A DNA stretch of 64,000 nucleotides from Bacteroides intestinalis DSM 17393. GTDB taxonomy: Bacteria; Bacteroidota; Bacteroidia; Bacteroidales; Bacteroidaceae. The stretch is taken from contig NZ_ABJL02000007.1 in assembly GCF_000172175.1 (NCBI RefSeq), forward strand, positions 744,001 to 808,000, read 5' to 3'. Positions 26,641 to 35,383 of this stretch are shown piece by piece. Under the pieces are notes generated by a model that worked only from the letters and a program-made list of their open reading frames with translations, was not told the DNA's origin and made no database searches. Both the position numbers and the translations under genes were made by a program. Position 1 is the first letter of the stretch, and every line of letters starts with the position of its first letter.

Positions 26641-27864
26641 ATGTATAATTATTCAAAAGACGGTATCGTAGTCTCTACGGTACTTGATGCACGTACTGCC
26701 AACAAAGAAGGTAAATATCCTGTTAAAATCAAGGTTTATTATCAAAGAAAGCCCAAGTATTATTCTATTGGTGTCTACATGACGAAAGAAGAATGGAACA
26801 AGCTGCCGGAAAGTAAATCTTCTGGAAGCCGGAAAATCAGACAAGCCATTGAAAGTAGTTTTTCTTTAGTCCGTATGAATGTTGAAGCTCTGGCAGAGAA
26901 AGGAACATTCTCTTTCAATACGCTCAATTTACGTTTGGGAAAAGCTACCGGTGATACTCTGAACAGTGCCATACGAGCTAAGATTGAGGAACTGAAAAAC
27001 GAAGAAAGAATCGGGACAATGCAGTTCTATCAAACTACATTGGTAATGGTTGAGGAAGTCGGCGGCAAAGATATTCCATTTAGTGCCGTTACGGTTGAAT
27101 GGTTGCAAAAATGTGAAAGACTTTGGTCAAAAACGAGAAGTATTTCTACAATCGGTATGCACATGAGAAATATCCGTACTTTGATGAATGAAGCCAAGAG
27201 AGCCGGCGTTATCAAAGAATCGCAATACCCATTCGGAAAAGGTCTGTTCGAGATAAAGACCGGTATCGGAAGAAAGAAAGGATTGACAAAGAAACAGTTG
27301 AAGGCCATTTTCGATTATAAGAGTGAAAATGAAACTACTAACAGATATAAAGACCTCTGGATATTCATTTACTTGTGCAACGGTATCAATCCGACAGACA
27401 TGCTGAAATTGAAGTTCTCGGATATTGTGGACGGTGAAATATGTTTTGTAAGACAGAAAACAGAGCGCACGACAAAGAACAGGAAAGAGATACGTGCAGT
27501 TGTTTCTCCCCAATTACAGACAATAATTGACAAGTGGGGAAACAAGCCGTTACCCGATAATTACATATTTCCTTATATGAAAGGGCATGAAACGGCTATA
27601 GAGCGTAAAGCGATTGTACGCGATGTTGTCAAGCGAATCAACAAGCGTATGAAGTTGATAGGTGAAGAATTGGGTATCGGCAATATCACCACATACACCG
27701 CAAGACATTCATACGCTACCGTATTGAAACGAAGCGGAGCCAATATCTCTTATATAAGTGAATCCTTAGGACATACCGACCTGAGGACTACGGAAGCATA
27801 TCTGGCGAGTTTCGAGAAAGAGGAGCGTGCTAAGAACACTAACCTTTTGACCTCGTTTTTGTAG
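26641..27864 (+). CDS. Tyrosine-type site-specific recombinase (integrase)
   Basis: 407 aa from the ATG at 26641; an in-frame TTG 21 bases upstream is less likely. An N-terminal Arm-binding-like domain occurs at about 1-90 (VKIKVYYQRKPKYYSIGVYM), a SAM-like core-binding domain at 95-200, and the catalytic domain after 210. Catalytic residues seen: RH in TARHSYATVLKRSG, H in LGHTDLRTTEAYL and the nucleophile Tyr of that segment. The first arginine (usually in TG.R..EL) is replaced: the sequence reads LCNGINPTDMLKLKF, as in the Bacteroides IntDOT group, which lacks this Arg. It would catalyse integration at tRNA-Met. It sits in the middle of the island rather than next to an att site. Confidence 0.92.
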   Translation: MYNYSKDGIVVSTVLDARTANKEGKYPVKIKVYYQRKPKYYSIGVYMTKEEWNKLPESKSSGSRKIRQAIESSFSLVRMNVEALAEKGTFSFNTLNLRLGKATGDTLNSAIRAKIEELKNEERIGTMQFYQTTLVMVEEVGGKDIPFSAVTVEWLQKCERLWSKTRSISTIGMHMRNIRTLMNEAKRAGVIKESQYPFGKGLFEIKTGIGRKKGLTKKQLKAIFDYKSENETTNRYKDLWIFIYLCNGINPTDMLKLKFSDIVDGEICFVRQKTERTTKNRKEIRAVVSPQLQTIIDKWGNKPLPDNYIFPYMKGHETAIERKAIVRDVVKRINKRMKLIGEELGIGNITTYTARHSYATVLKRSGANISYISESLGHTDLRTTEAYLASFEKEERAKNTNLLTSFL

Positions 27865-28089
27865 CCTATATAGCCTATATGGGGCCTTTCTTACTTTCCT
27901 GTCCGGTAATTCTATTCATAAAGGAAACCGGGCTTTCTTTATGCAAAATTACCGGTGCGAGAGCTTAATTCTGGTTAAGAATATAGTTAAAATACCTTTT
28001 TCTTTTATATTCCGACAAAAAAGAGGATATATGTAATGTCCGATGATTCATGTATTCGGAGCATTACTAAATTCAAAATAAATAAAGTT

Positions 28090-28602
28090 ATGGCACGAAA
28101 GAAAAAAGTAGAAGAAGAACAACCGGTGACTGCCGAAGTTGTAGAGACTAAAAAGAAATCTTCAAAGAAAGCACCAAAGACTAAAATGTCTGCTCAAAAA
28201 GAAAGCATACAGGAAACCGGTGTTCAAGAGCCGATTGTCAAAGAAGAAAATACGAAAGATTCTTTTAAAGACAAAGATTATACAATCGATGAGCTTATAG
28301 ATATGTTAGGGCCGGATATTGATTGTGAGGATGATACAGAGTTTTCATTAACGGAAGATACTTCTTCACAAGAACAGGAATACATTATGGAGGATATGCT
28401 TGCCACATTGGATGAATCAAGCGAAAGTGATGATGAAAAATGTGTTTCAGATGAAGTACTTGATAATTTTGACAAGGCACTCAAAGGAAAAGGTCTTGGT
28501 GAAGATTATTTTCGGAAGAAAAAAGAACGGCTCAAAGAGATGGAGTTGGAACATGAGCTTCACGAATTTGCTATTGATGAAATGCTGGATGAAGAAAATT
28601 GA
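28090..28602 (+). CDS. Acidic/lysine-rich hypothetical protein
   Basis: 170 aa from the ATG at 28090 (MARKKKVEEE); a start at 28036 is possible but has a weaker context. The first 50 residues are rich in Lys/Glu and disordered-looking. The centre is very acidic (DIDCEDDTEFS), and the last 50 residues form a charged helix (RKKKERLKEMELEHELHEFAIDEML). No domain recognised. It follows the integrase by about 225 bp on the same strand. It may be a DNA-associated accessory protein of the island, which is a guess from charge and position. Confidence 0.7.
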   Translation: MARKKKVEEEQPVTAEVVETKKKSSKKAPKTKMSAQKESIQETGVQEPIVKEENTKDSFKDKDYTIDELIDMLGPDIDCEDDTEFSLTEDTSSQEQEYIMEDMLATLDESSESDDEKCVSDEVLDNFDKALKGKGLGEDYFRKKKERLKEMELEHELHEFAIDEMLDEEN

Positions 28603-28644
28603 TTAGATTTGTAATAGCGGCAGTCTCTTAAAGAGATGAAAACT

Positions 28645-28675
28645 TTTGTAATGTACTTGATTTTATCTAACTTTG
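28645..28675 (+). promoter_or_regulatory. Bacteroides-type promoter upstream of a structured leader
   Basis: TTTG (28645-28648), 19-bp spacer, TAACTTTG (28668-28675): exact match to both consensus boxes. Transcription should start near 28682, giving a 5' region of about 265 bases before the lipoprotein ATG at 28947. Confidence 0.65.
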
Positions 28676-28679
28676 TCCT

Positions 28680-28906
28680 GTCATAGCAATATGACGGACA
28701 TATTAGAAATTTAAAGTACACGAAAGTGTCTAACTGATTCTCTACGACAAAGTCTGGTAAACTATAAGTAGAACGGGATAGGTTAGCATGTCTCGCGTCA
28801 TATCTGTATATGGCGTGAGGCTGCTGCTTATTTTAGTTCAAGGTCTTACCAGAGCCCGTCGTATAAAATGAGTTGGCAGTCCTCACGCTTTCGCATTTTA
28901 TGAACT
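28680..28906 (+). ncRNA. Structured leader or small RNA (candidate)
   Basis: Four inverted repeats lie in the transcript that the upstream promoter would make. A 5' hairpin is formed by GTCATA (28680-28685) with TATGAC (28690-28695). An outer stem pairs ACGAC (28744-28748) plus TCTGGTAA (28753-28760) with TTACCAGA (28846-28853) plus GTCGT (28858-28862). It encloses a 12-bp hairpin, CTCGCGTCATAT (28792-28803) with ATATGGCGTGAG (28808-28819), with a 4-base loop. A 3' hairpin is formed by ATAAAATG with CATTTTAT (about 28864-28902). No open frame spans it. It could be an sRNA or a regulatory leader of the two lipoprotein genes. I do not recognise the fold as a known family. Confidence 0.45.
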
Positions 28907-28946
28907 CTTCTTTGAGGCTGGGGAGAAAACAAAAACTTTATTTAAA

Positions 28947-29330
28947 ATGAAGACATTAAGAATGTTTGCAACCACTTTGATGATGGTTGTATTGTGTGTT
29001 GGTTTTGCATCATGTGGTAATGACGATGATAAGGATGAGCCTTCTCCTTATTATACAGCAGAAGAATTGGTAAACACTACTTGGACCGGTTCCAATGCAA
29101 AGCAGGATGCCTATGAAATTAAGCTAACGAGCAAAACTGATTTGACATTAAACATTAAGAGCAAGGGTGGAACTGTCTATGTTGATAATGCAGCTTTAAA
29201 GTATGAGTACAATGCTGAAAACGGAAACTTTACGTCAAGTTATGAAGGTACTTCCATTAAAGGACAAATAACAAAAACTTCAATGACGTTCTCGTTGGAC
29301 GGCGAAAAAATAACATTGAATAAAAAATGA
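28947..29330 (+). CDS. Small lipoprotein
   Basis: 127 aa. A signal peptide with lipobox VGFASC (Cys near residue 23) is followed by GNDDDKDE, the acidic stretch after the Cys typical of Bacteroides surface-exposed lipoproteins. The mature part is a small beta-rich domain (TWTGSNAKQDAYEIKLTSKTD, TKTSMTFSLDGEKITLNKK), like the lipocalin/'extracellular lipoprotein' beta barrels common in this phylum. The next lipoprotein gene starts 8 bp after its stop, so they form an operon behind the structured leader. Confidence 0.82.
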   Translation: MKTLRMFATTLMMVVLCVGFASCGNDDDKDEPSPYYTAEELVNTTWTGSNAKQDAYEIKLTSKTDLTLNIKSKGGTVYVDNAALKYEYNAENGNFTSSYEGTSIKGQITKTSMTFSLDGEKITLNKK

Positions 29331-29337
29331 CGCTCCT

Positions 29338-30638
29338 ATGAACAATAAGAGTAAATTTAATATCATAGCCGGGCTGGCTATGATATTTTTATTTGTTACT
29401 TCATGTGATACGGAGAAAGAAGATGTACCGGAAAAAGGGGATGAAATACAAAAGGTAGAAATACCCTCTTCCGATGCAACGAATCCTATTGTAGCAGGAC
29501 AAATGATAGTTATTCATGGGGAAGATTTCACTGAAAATAGCGAAATATGGATTCAACCTTCCACAGTAACCAAAGCAGAAGGAAAAGAAATGAAAGCTGA
29601 AATTATATCAGTTTCAGAAAATGGCATATCTTTCATAACGCCTAAAGTGTCCGGCCAATGCGATATACTTTTAAGGCAGGGCGGTAAAAGCCAAACATTA
29701 GGTTCCGTTTATATGGAAGAGAAAGATTTAGAGAGTCTTTCAGAGTATATGTATATTATAGGGGGGCAGAAGAAAATTCACTATCATTACACAAATACGA
29801 CCAGTCTAATAATTCTTTTCAGAAAGTAAGTGAGTTACAAAAAGGGGATATTATCAAGTTTGTTTTGTCCGGCACTAATGGTAACGGAGTAGCTTATTAT
29901 TTTCAGGACATATCTGCCTCCGATAAAGTAAGTCTATGTAGTTATGACTTGAAAACCAATAAAGAGCAAGTAATATGTAGTGATTGGCTTACTAAATTCA
30001 ATAATTCTGCTAACGGACAAGCTATTGGCATGATTGAGGGAAGTTTATGTGGAGTTGAATGTTCCTGGGAAAAAGGTTTTGAAATTATCCAGTTTGGCAA
30101 TAATGGGACGAAGACCTTGATTAAGACTTTTCCAACAAGTCAGTTAGTTGCAGGCAAAGAGGTAATCAAGTTTTATTGTGAAGACGACAACCTTCTTTTT
30201 AACTATGATTCTTCCTCTAAATCTGTATTGGTTACGGGCTCTATTCAATTTAAGGGCGAAGATGATACGTCGGAATGCCTTATATCCTTGAATATAAAGA
30301 CTGGCGAGATTAAGATGATAAGAGACGAGCAGTCAAAGATATGGTTTCAGACATTGAGTACAGGAAAGCAAATACTATTGCTTGAAACTGATACGGAAAT
30401 AGACGAAACAACTATCAAGACGATTAACCCTGTAACACTGGAAGTTGGAAACACTTTAGATGTGGTAAAACAATATATATTGCATCCGGTCTATAATGCA
30501 CAATCCAATTCAATATGTTGGAAGAAACATAATGAATCGGAATATTGTATAATGAAGTATAGTTTGGAAGATAAGACTACCAGCAAAACAATTGCTTCTT
30601 TACCTTATATTGAAGCATTATTCTCAATTAAATATTAG
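29338..30638 (+). pseudogene. Lipoprotein with IPT/TIG-like domain, frameshifted at a G6 run
   Basis: Two frames make one gene. 29338-29829 encodes a signal peptide with lipobox FVTSC, then an IPT/TIG-like beta domain (NPIVAGQMIVIHGEDFTENSEIWI). It ends shortly after the G6 run at 29761-29766. The remainder is open in another frame from the run to 30638, reading GAEENSLSLHKYDQSNNSFQ and on into a beta-propeller-like region of about 270 residues. Adding one G to the run joins them into about 433 aa. The tract may be phase-variable, a true mutation, or a sequence error. The C-terminal half on its own has no good start (a TTG at 29865). Confidence 0.72.
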
Positions 30639-30654
30639 AACTTTTAAAATCAAG

Positions 30655-30698
30655 TGAATCCTCTTGTTGTGACTGTGCAGCAAGGGGATTTTTTTATG
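30655..30698 (+). terminator. Intrinsic terminator after the lipoprotein pair
   Basis: Imperfect stem AATCCTCTTG.TG / CA.CAAGGGGAT followed by TTTTTTT at about 30690-30697, directly downstream of the stop at 30638. Confidence 0.7.
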
Positions 30699-31053
30699 CC
30701 TTAAAATCTGAACTACCGGAAAAACAAAAGTTCTGTATGTACTATGCTTCTATAAATCAAGCAATTTTTACGTTTCTTCTTTAGCCCCATGCAATCACGG
30801 GCTTGCCATATGTTCGTACCTAAAAAAGGCTGTTTTCGTCTCCTGCATCAAGCTTTTCTCTAGCCTCTAATACTCGATATAAAAAAGCAAGAACATATCT
30901 CGAATATGAAAGAATAAATTTGAAGTAGAAAATTGTTACAAGAAATGGTTAAGGTAATTAATTGGATTAATGGCTTTAAAGAGGTTTATTTATATTGCTG
31001 TATATTCTATTTCCTCTTTTATAAAGAGATTTATTTAACTAACTATATTAATT
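30699..31053. other. Intergenic, no feature found
   Basis: About 355 bp between the lipoprotein terminator and the 3' end of the minus-strand 220-aa gene. AT-rich, with no open frame and no clear promoter or repeat. It may be remnant sequence. Confidence 0.4.
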
Positions 31054-31716
31054 TTATAAATAATATTTTTTAGGGATTGTTGTAAGATCGCTCAATGTCC
31101 AATGTTCATCTTCAAGGTCATCATAAAAAGGTTCAAATATGATATCTGGAAAAGAAAATTCTTTTTTTTCCGGTGATAAATGAAATCCGGTAGTAAGAAA
31201 AGTAAACCCTTTCTTATTATACATATTTTTCTCTTCGATTATTGCAAATTCATATTCTCCTATACATCTCAAGATAGCATATTTATAAGGAGACCAACCA
31301 ATGTGTACCTCCTCATCTTTTTTTATATGCGGAACATCGATAAGTTCAGGATTGAAAAATGCAGAAACTGTTTCGATAAGTTCAGGGGTGAAAGATTCCG
31401 GTATTTCGTTAGATTTGAGTTTGTATTTCTCAATGAAATCTCCCCAGCTAAGATAATCAATACTACGTGCTAAAATTCCTAAAGTTTTAGGAGAAACAAT
31501 TGCTTCATTGTTTTTTCTATATTCCCATACTTTATAAATGGTCTCTTCACTGATAGACTCTGCTTTATTATATTCTCCTCTTCCTCCCAAAGTTTTAAGT
31601 TTCTCGTTAATCTTATGTGCCAAAGTTATATAATCCTGTTTTGTTTCAGGATGAACTTTGAATTCATCTTCTATCGCTTTTCTAAATTTACAGAGTTCTG
31701 CTGGTGGGTTCTTCAT
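31054..31716 (-). CDS. Hypothetical protein, possible N-terminal DNA-binding segment
   Basis: 220 aa. Residues 1-80 are helical and charged, with a segment (ISEETIYKVWEYRKNNEAIVSPKTLGILARSI) resembling a helix-turn-helix followed by a recognition-helix tail. Similar N-termini occur in Bacteroides island proteins that start 'LC..FR..IE'. The C-terminal 110 residues look beta-rich (HIGWSPYKYAILRCIGEYEFAIIEE). No named family recognised. Divergent from the excisionase-like gene; the short tandem repeats between them could be its operator. Confidence 0.65.
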   Translation of the reverse strand: MKNPPAELCKFRKAIEDEFKVHPETKQDYITLAHKINEKLKTLGGRGEYNKAESISEETIYKVWEYRKNNEAIVSPKTLGILARSIDYLSWGDFIEKYKLKSNEIPESFTPELIETVSAFFNPELIDVPHIKKDEEVHIGWSPYKYAILRCIGEYEFAIIEEKNMYNKKGFTFLTTGFHLSPEKKEFSFPDIIFEPFYDDLEDEHWTLSDLTTIPKKYYL

Positions 31717-31775
31717 GCCGTTTTTCTATTATTTTTGGGGGTAAAAATACTGTTTTTTTTCAAAACACCAGAAAA

Positions 31776-31822
31776 CACACTACTAACATTAACTAACACC
31801 AACTAACACCAACTAACATTTT
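31776..31822 (+). repeat. Short tandem repeat (AACTAACACC-type) in a divergent promoter region
   Basis: Four to five head-to-tail copies of a 10-base unit ACTAACA(C/T)(C/T)A occur in the gap between the minus 220-aa gene and the plus HTH gene. Each copy contains CTAACA, in helical phase with the next (10-bp spacing), so a protein binding the unit would contact one face of the DNA. Confidence 0.6.
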
Positions 31823-31884
31823 TAGACATTATAGTACACCGAATAAAAGCCTTTCTTTGCAGCATGAAACAGAAAGATATAATT

Positions 31885-32274
31885 ATGGAAGCTAAAAGTA
31901 CCACTTATGACACATTACCGGAACGAATAGATTATTTGATTTCGGAGATTAGAGAAGTAAAGGAGTTACTAACGCAAAGGATTGAGAAACCGGAAGAGAT
32001 TCCCAAATATCTGTCTTTAGAACAAACATTGCTCTACTTGGAAAAGAAAGGATTTTTGGTGAGCAAGTCGAAACTATATAAGATGACTTCTGGGGATATC
32101 ATACCTTGCCATAAAAATGGCAACAGAATTTATTTTTTCCCGGAAGAACTGAATGACTGGTTAGAAAAACAGTTTGGAACGATGGGTGGAACGAGCCAAT
32201 ACCTTTCAGACCAGAAAACAATAAATAACATTATAAAATCGGCTCAAACTAAAAAATATTATTATGGAAAATAA
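31885..32274 (+). CDS. Excisionase-type HTH DNA-binding protein
   Basis: About 129 aa from the ATG at 31885; an in-frame ATG at 31864 is the alternative start. An N-terminal amphipathic helix (LPERIDYLISEIREVKELL) is followed by a winged HTH of the MerR/excisionase type: YLSLEQTLLYLEKKG, VSKSKLYKMTSGDIIPCHKNG, RIYFFPEELNDWL. This layout is typical of small HTH proteins on Bacteroides mobile elements, some of which act as recombination directionality factors. It overlaps the next gene by 11 bp. Likely regulator or Xis of this island. Confidence 0.8.
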   Translation: MEAKSTTYDTLPERIDYLISEIREVKELLTQRIEKPEEIPKYLSLEQTLLYLEKKGFLVSKSKLYKMTSGDIIPCHKNGNRIYFFPEELNDWLEKQFGTMGGTSQYLSDQKTINNIIKSAQTKKYYYGK

Positions 32275-32731
32275 CTATCAAATTGATGATGAGAGAGCTA
32301 ATTCAAATTTTTCTATCCATTATGACTGTGGTACTTTAATTGCTCAAAAAGACCGAATTGAATTTGAATCATTGGTAGGAGCACAGGGTAAAATTGTTAT
32401 AGATTTCACCCCACCGAGAGTCTGTCCGTTTATAACGGAATGCTATGAGAAAAAATATGAAAAACTATTTTTGCCTTCTGACTCTGAAGGTTTCGATTTT
32501 TTTATTTCTAACAGTGGTTATGTTTCTTCTGATACGAAGTTTAAGACATTTGCTCAACTTTGGGTGGAATATCGCTCTTCGTGTATGGCTTGTTATAGTC
32601 TTTATTTTCACTGGCGAGATTTTTTTAAAAAGTTGGTTGGTCTTGGTTTTAAGATGGGACGACATCCGGAAAATAACAAATTGATAGTTTATTGCAAAAA
32701 AGATATTTCTGCAAAATGTAATTGGGATTAG
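32264..32731 (+). CDS. Hypothetical protein
   Basis: 155 aa, no signal peptide or TM. I recognise no family. The central part (KIVIDFTPPRVCPFITECYEKKY) and the aromatic-rich C-terminal part (YSLYFHWRDFFKKLVGLGFKMGRHPENNKLIVYCK) suggest a compact alpha/beta protein. It overlaps the HTH gene by 11 bp and precedes the zinc-finger gene by 68 bp, so it is probably in the same transcript. Confidence 0.7.
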   Translation: MENNYQIDDERANSNFSIHYDCGTLIAQKDRIEFESLVGAQGKIVIDFTPPRVCPFITECYEKKYEKLFLPSDSEGFDFFISNSGYVSSDTKFKTFAQLWVEYRSSCMACYSLYFHWRDFFKKLVGLGFKMGRHPENNKLIVYCKKDISAKCNWD

Positions 32732-32799
32732 TAAATTGAATAGAAAAAGGAGAACTGCCAATTGCAGCTTATTCTTTTTCAAAATTAAAAAATAAAATC

Positions 32800-33828
32800 A
32801 TGAATGAAATAATGAAAACGAATCCTCCTTCAAGACTGGCAAAGAAACTAATTAGCCTTAGCGAGGCAGATAACTGGGAGGAGGCGAAAAATGAATGGAA
32901 AATGGGACGGTATTATCATATTTCGGAGCATTGCTCATGCCTTTGTAGTTCCAAAGGAGTACATGATATGACTGTAATTGAGAATATATTCAATACTAAT
33001 CAGATGCATATTTGTAATTCTTGTGCAAGCTTGTATTTCGGAATACAGGAAAGTCTTAAGATTGAATCTGTAGTGCGAAGATTAAAAAAGAACAAGAATT
33101 CGCATATGGATAATACATGCTTGACATATTTACATGGAAACGGAATTCTTGGTCTTTTTGAATTTAAAAACTATGAGCTTGTCAGGTCATCCCGAAAAGA
33201 TGCGTTTAGTGTTTTTTACAGACAAAGAATCAACGAGAGAATTATACATTTTACAAATTTCGCAAATAAATCTATTTTTGAAAAGATTGAAATTCTCATT
33301 GCGTGGAGTAAGAAGATGGAAAACCCACATTGTATTTCTGTATTTGTTGAAAAATGGAAGAAGTTAGCGGACACAGGACAAGTTAATATCGCTTGGTTGG
33401 ATGATTTTATTGAGAAGAACGAAATAGCGCTGTCTCCATTTACAAAACAGGACAAAGAACTGGCTTTGGAAGCTATCCAAGGACAAGTATTTGCCACTTT
33501 AGATATAGAAGAATATTTCTGGTCTACAAAATGTAAGTTGACAAAGGATTTGGCGAAACGTATATTGTTTCCATTCTGTATTGAAGGTTTGGAAGATGGC
33601 GAAGTCAGTCAGGAAGAAGCTGAAAAAGAGGTGATGGAAAATATGAGGGAAAGAGAAAGAGAGCTTTGGGCATTTTATCTTGCGCAACAGCAAGATTCAC
33701 AAAGCGATTCCTGGGATGAAGATAATGCTCGTATGAATAAAATTATTAAGGAAGGGATTGCTGCACAGGAAGCCGGTGGAGAGAAAAAAGTGAATGAAAA
33801 AGAAAATTCTGTAGCAATAGAAATGTAA
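32800..33828 (+). CDS. Zinc-finger hypothetical protein, paralogue 1
   Basis: 342 aa. Residues 47-80 hold a four-cysteine zinc-ribbon-like site (CSCLC ... MHICNSCASLYFG), the pattern 'C.C...N..C..C' seen in small zinc domains. The rest is helical: RRLKKNK near 95, a conserved IFEKIEILIAWSKKMENPH block near 165, and a charged C-terminal tail. About 60 percent of the first 260 residues match the next gene by eye, so this is a tandem duplication. Function unknown; a nucleic-acid-binding role is suggested by the zinc site. Confidence 0.75.
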   Translation: MNEIMKTNPPSRLAKKLISLSEADNWEEAKNEWKMGRYYHISEHCSCLCSSKGVHDMTVIENIFNTNQMHICNSCASLYFGIQESLKIESVVRRLKKNKNSHMDNTCLTYLHGNGILGLFEFKNYELVRSSRKDAFSVFYRQRINERIIHFTNFANKSIFEKIEILIAWSKKMENPHCISVFVEKWKKLADTGQVNIAWLDDFIEKNEIALSPFTKQDKELALEAIQGQVFATLDIEEYFWSTKCKLTKDLAKRILFPFCIEGLEDGEVSQEEAEKEVMENMRERERELWAFYLAQQQDSQSDSWDEDNARMNKIIKEGIAAQEAGGEKKVNEKENSVAIEM

Positions 33829-33856
33829 TTACTAAATCCAACAGAAAAATAAAATT

Positions 33857-35380
33857 ATGGCTGAAATAATGAAAACGAAAGCTAATCCTCCTTCAAGACT
33901 GACAAAGAAACTGATTAGCCTTAGTGAAGCTGATGACTGGGAAGAAGCATCTAAAGAATGGGTAATGAGAGGGTATTATTGTGTTTTGGGATATTGTTCG
34001 TGTCTTTGCAGTCCTAGAGGAGTGCATAATATAACAGTGATTGAGAATATACATAATTTCAATCAGATGTATATTTGTAACCCTTGCGCAGACTTATATT
34101 TTGGTATTCAGGAAAGTCTTAAGATTGAATCTACAGTAAGACGATTAAAAAAGAACAAGGACTTGAATATGGATGATATATGTTTGGCATATTTGTTCAG
34201 GAATAAATTTATTGATAGACTTGAACTTAAAAATTACCGACTTGTCAGGTTGTCCCGTAAAGATGAATACAGCCGTTTTTACAGGCAAAGAATCAACAAG
34301 AGAATTATAAATTTCACGGATTATGCCAATAAACCAATTTTTGAAAAGATTGAAATTCTTATTGCGTGGAGTAAGAAGATGGAAAACCCACATTATATAT
34401 CTGTATTTGTTAAACAAAGGAAAGAGTTAGCGGAGACAGGACAAATCGATGTTGCTTACTTGGATGCTTTCATTGAGAAAAACGAAATTGAGTTATCTTC
34501 ATTTACAAAACAGGACAGGGATTTAGCTTTGGAAGCTATTGGAGAACAAAGACAAAGTACTTTAGATTTGGAAGAATATGTCAGGACTACGAAACTCCGG
34601 TTGACAAATGAATCAGACCAATATGTACTGTCTGGATTCTGTTTTGAAGGTCTGGAAGACAATGATACTTATGATGTGGACAGGCAGGAAGAAACTGAAG
34701 AATGTAGGGCTATAAGAAAATTGATAAAAGTGGCAAGGGATATTTCGTTGGATTATTCCATAGAACTACAAGATTCTCAAGACGATTTTCAGGATCAGCA
34801 ACAAGAGCAGATATACGAACTCTTCAGGATTGGGCGCGCCCAACAGGAAGTCGAAGAAAAGAGAAGGGCAGATGAAAAGGAAAGAAAGGAGCAGCGCCTA
34901 AAGGATAAAAAGACAATGCAGGAAGAGCGAAAAGTCAGTAAACTGAATCAAGGAAATTTTGACTTTATATATCCTCATGGTTGCGACACCTTAAAATGGG
35001 ATCACTTTCATGAAAGTGTTATTTCACCCATAGATAAAGATGTCTTAGATGACCTTTCGTATTTGATTTATACTTGGTTTTTGGATATAAAGAAATCTCG
35101 TTCATTGAAAAGTTTCATTTACTTTTTTACAAACAGAGAGATTGCTCATAAATTTAAACTTATACCGTATAGTAGAGAGTTTGTGGAAATCATGTATGTA
35201 GGCGCTTTGTTACAACTGATTGACATAGATGAATTGGGCGGTATCTTGAATGATTTATATAAGAGTACAGACGATAATATTAAAAGCGATAAAGTCGAAT
35301 TGTTAAATGAAATATTATCAAAGAAGTCTTATGTAGCTACCCTTAAAGATAATGTAGAAATATTGATTACAAAAAAATAA
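33857..35380 (+). CDS. Zinc-finger hypothetical protein, paralogue 2 with extra C-terminal domain
   Basis: 507 aa. The N-terminal 265 residues duplicate the previous gene (NPPSRLTKKLISLSEADDWEEA, zinc site CSCLC...ICNPCADLYFG, IFEKIEILIAWSKKMENPH). A highly charged coiled linker follows (about 320-365, EEKRRADEKERKEQRLKDKK). The last 130 residues (LDDLSYLIYTWFLDIKKS ... SDKVELLNEILSKKSY) match the C-terminal domain of the 317-aa gene immediately downstream. It thus links two protein families of the island. 28 bp after paralogue 1, same operon. Confidence 0.78.
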   Translation: MAEIMKTKANPPSRLTKKLISLSEADDWEEASKEWVMRGYYCVLGYCSCLCSPRGVHNITVIENIHNFNQMYICNPCADLYFGIQESLKIESTVRRLKKNKDLNMDDICLAYLFRNKFIDRLELKNYRLVRLSRKDEYSRFYRQRINKRIINFTDYANKPIFEKIEILIAWSKKMENPHYISVFVKQRKELAETGQIDVAYLDAFIEKNEIELSSFTKQDRDLALEAIGEQRQSTLDLEEYVRTTKLRLTNESDQYVLSGFCFEGLEDNDTYDVDRQEETEECRAIRKLIKVARDISLDYSIELQDSQDDFQDQQQEQIYELFRIGRAQQEVEEKRRADEKERKEQRLKDKKTMQEERKVSKLNQGNFDFIYPHGCDTLKWDHFHESVISPIDKDVLDDLSYLIYTWFLDIKKSRSLKSFIYFFTNREIAHKFKLIPYSREFVEIMYVGALLQLIDIDELGGILNDLYKSTDDNIKSDKVELLNEILSKKSYVATLKDNVEILITKK

Positions 35381-35383
35381 ATT

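Noticed and set aside
28670..28753. Alternative pairing ACTTTGTC with GACAAAGT as a riboswitch-like switch
   Set aside because: The first arm is the -7 box of the predicted promoter, so it would not be in the transcript.
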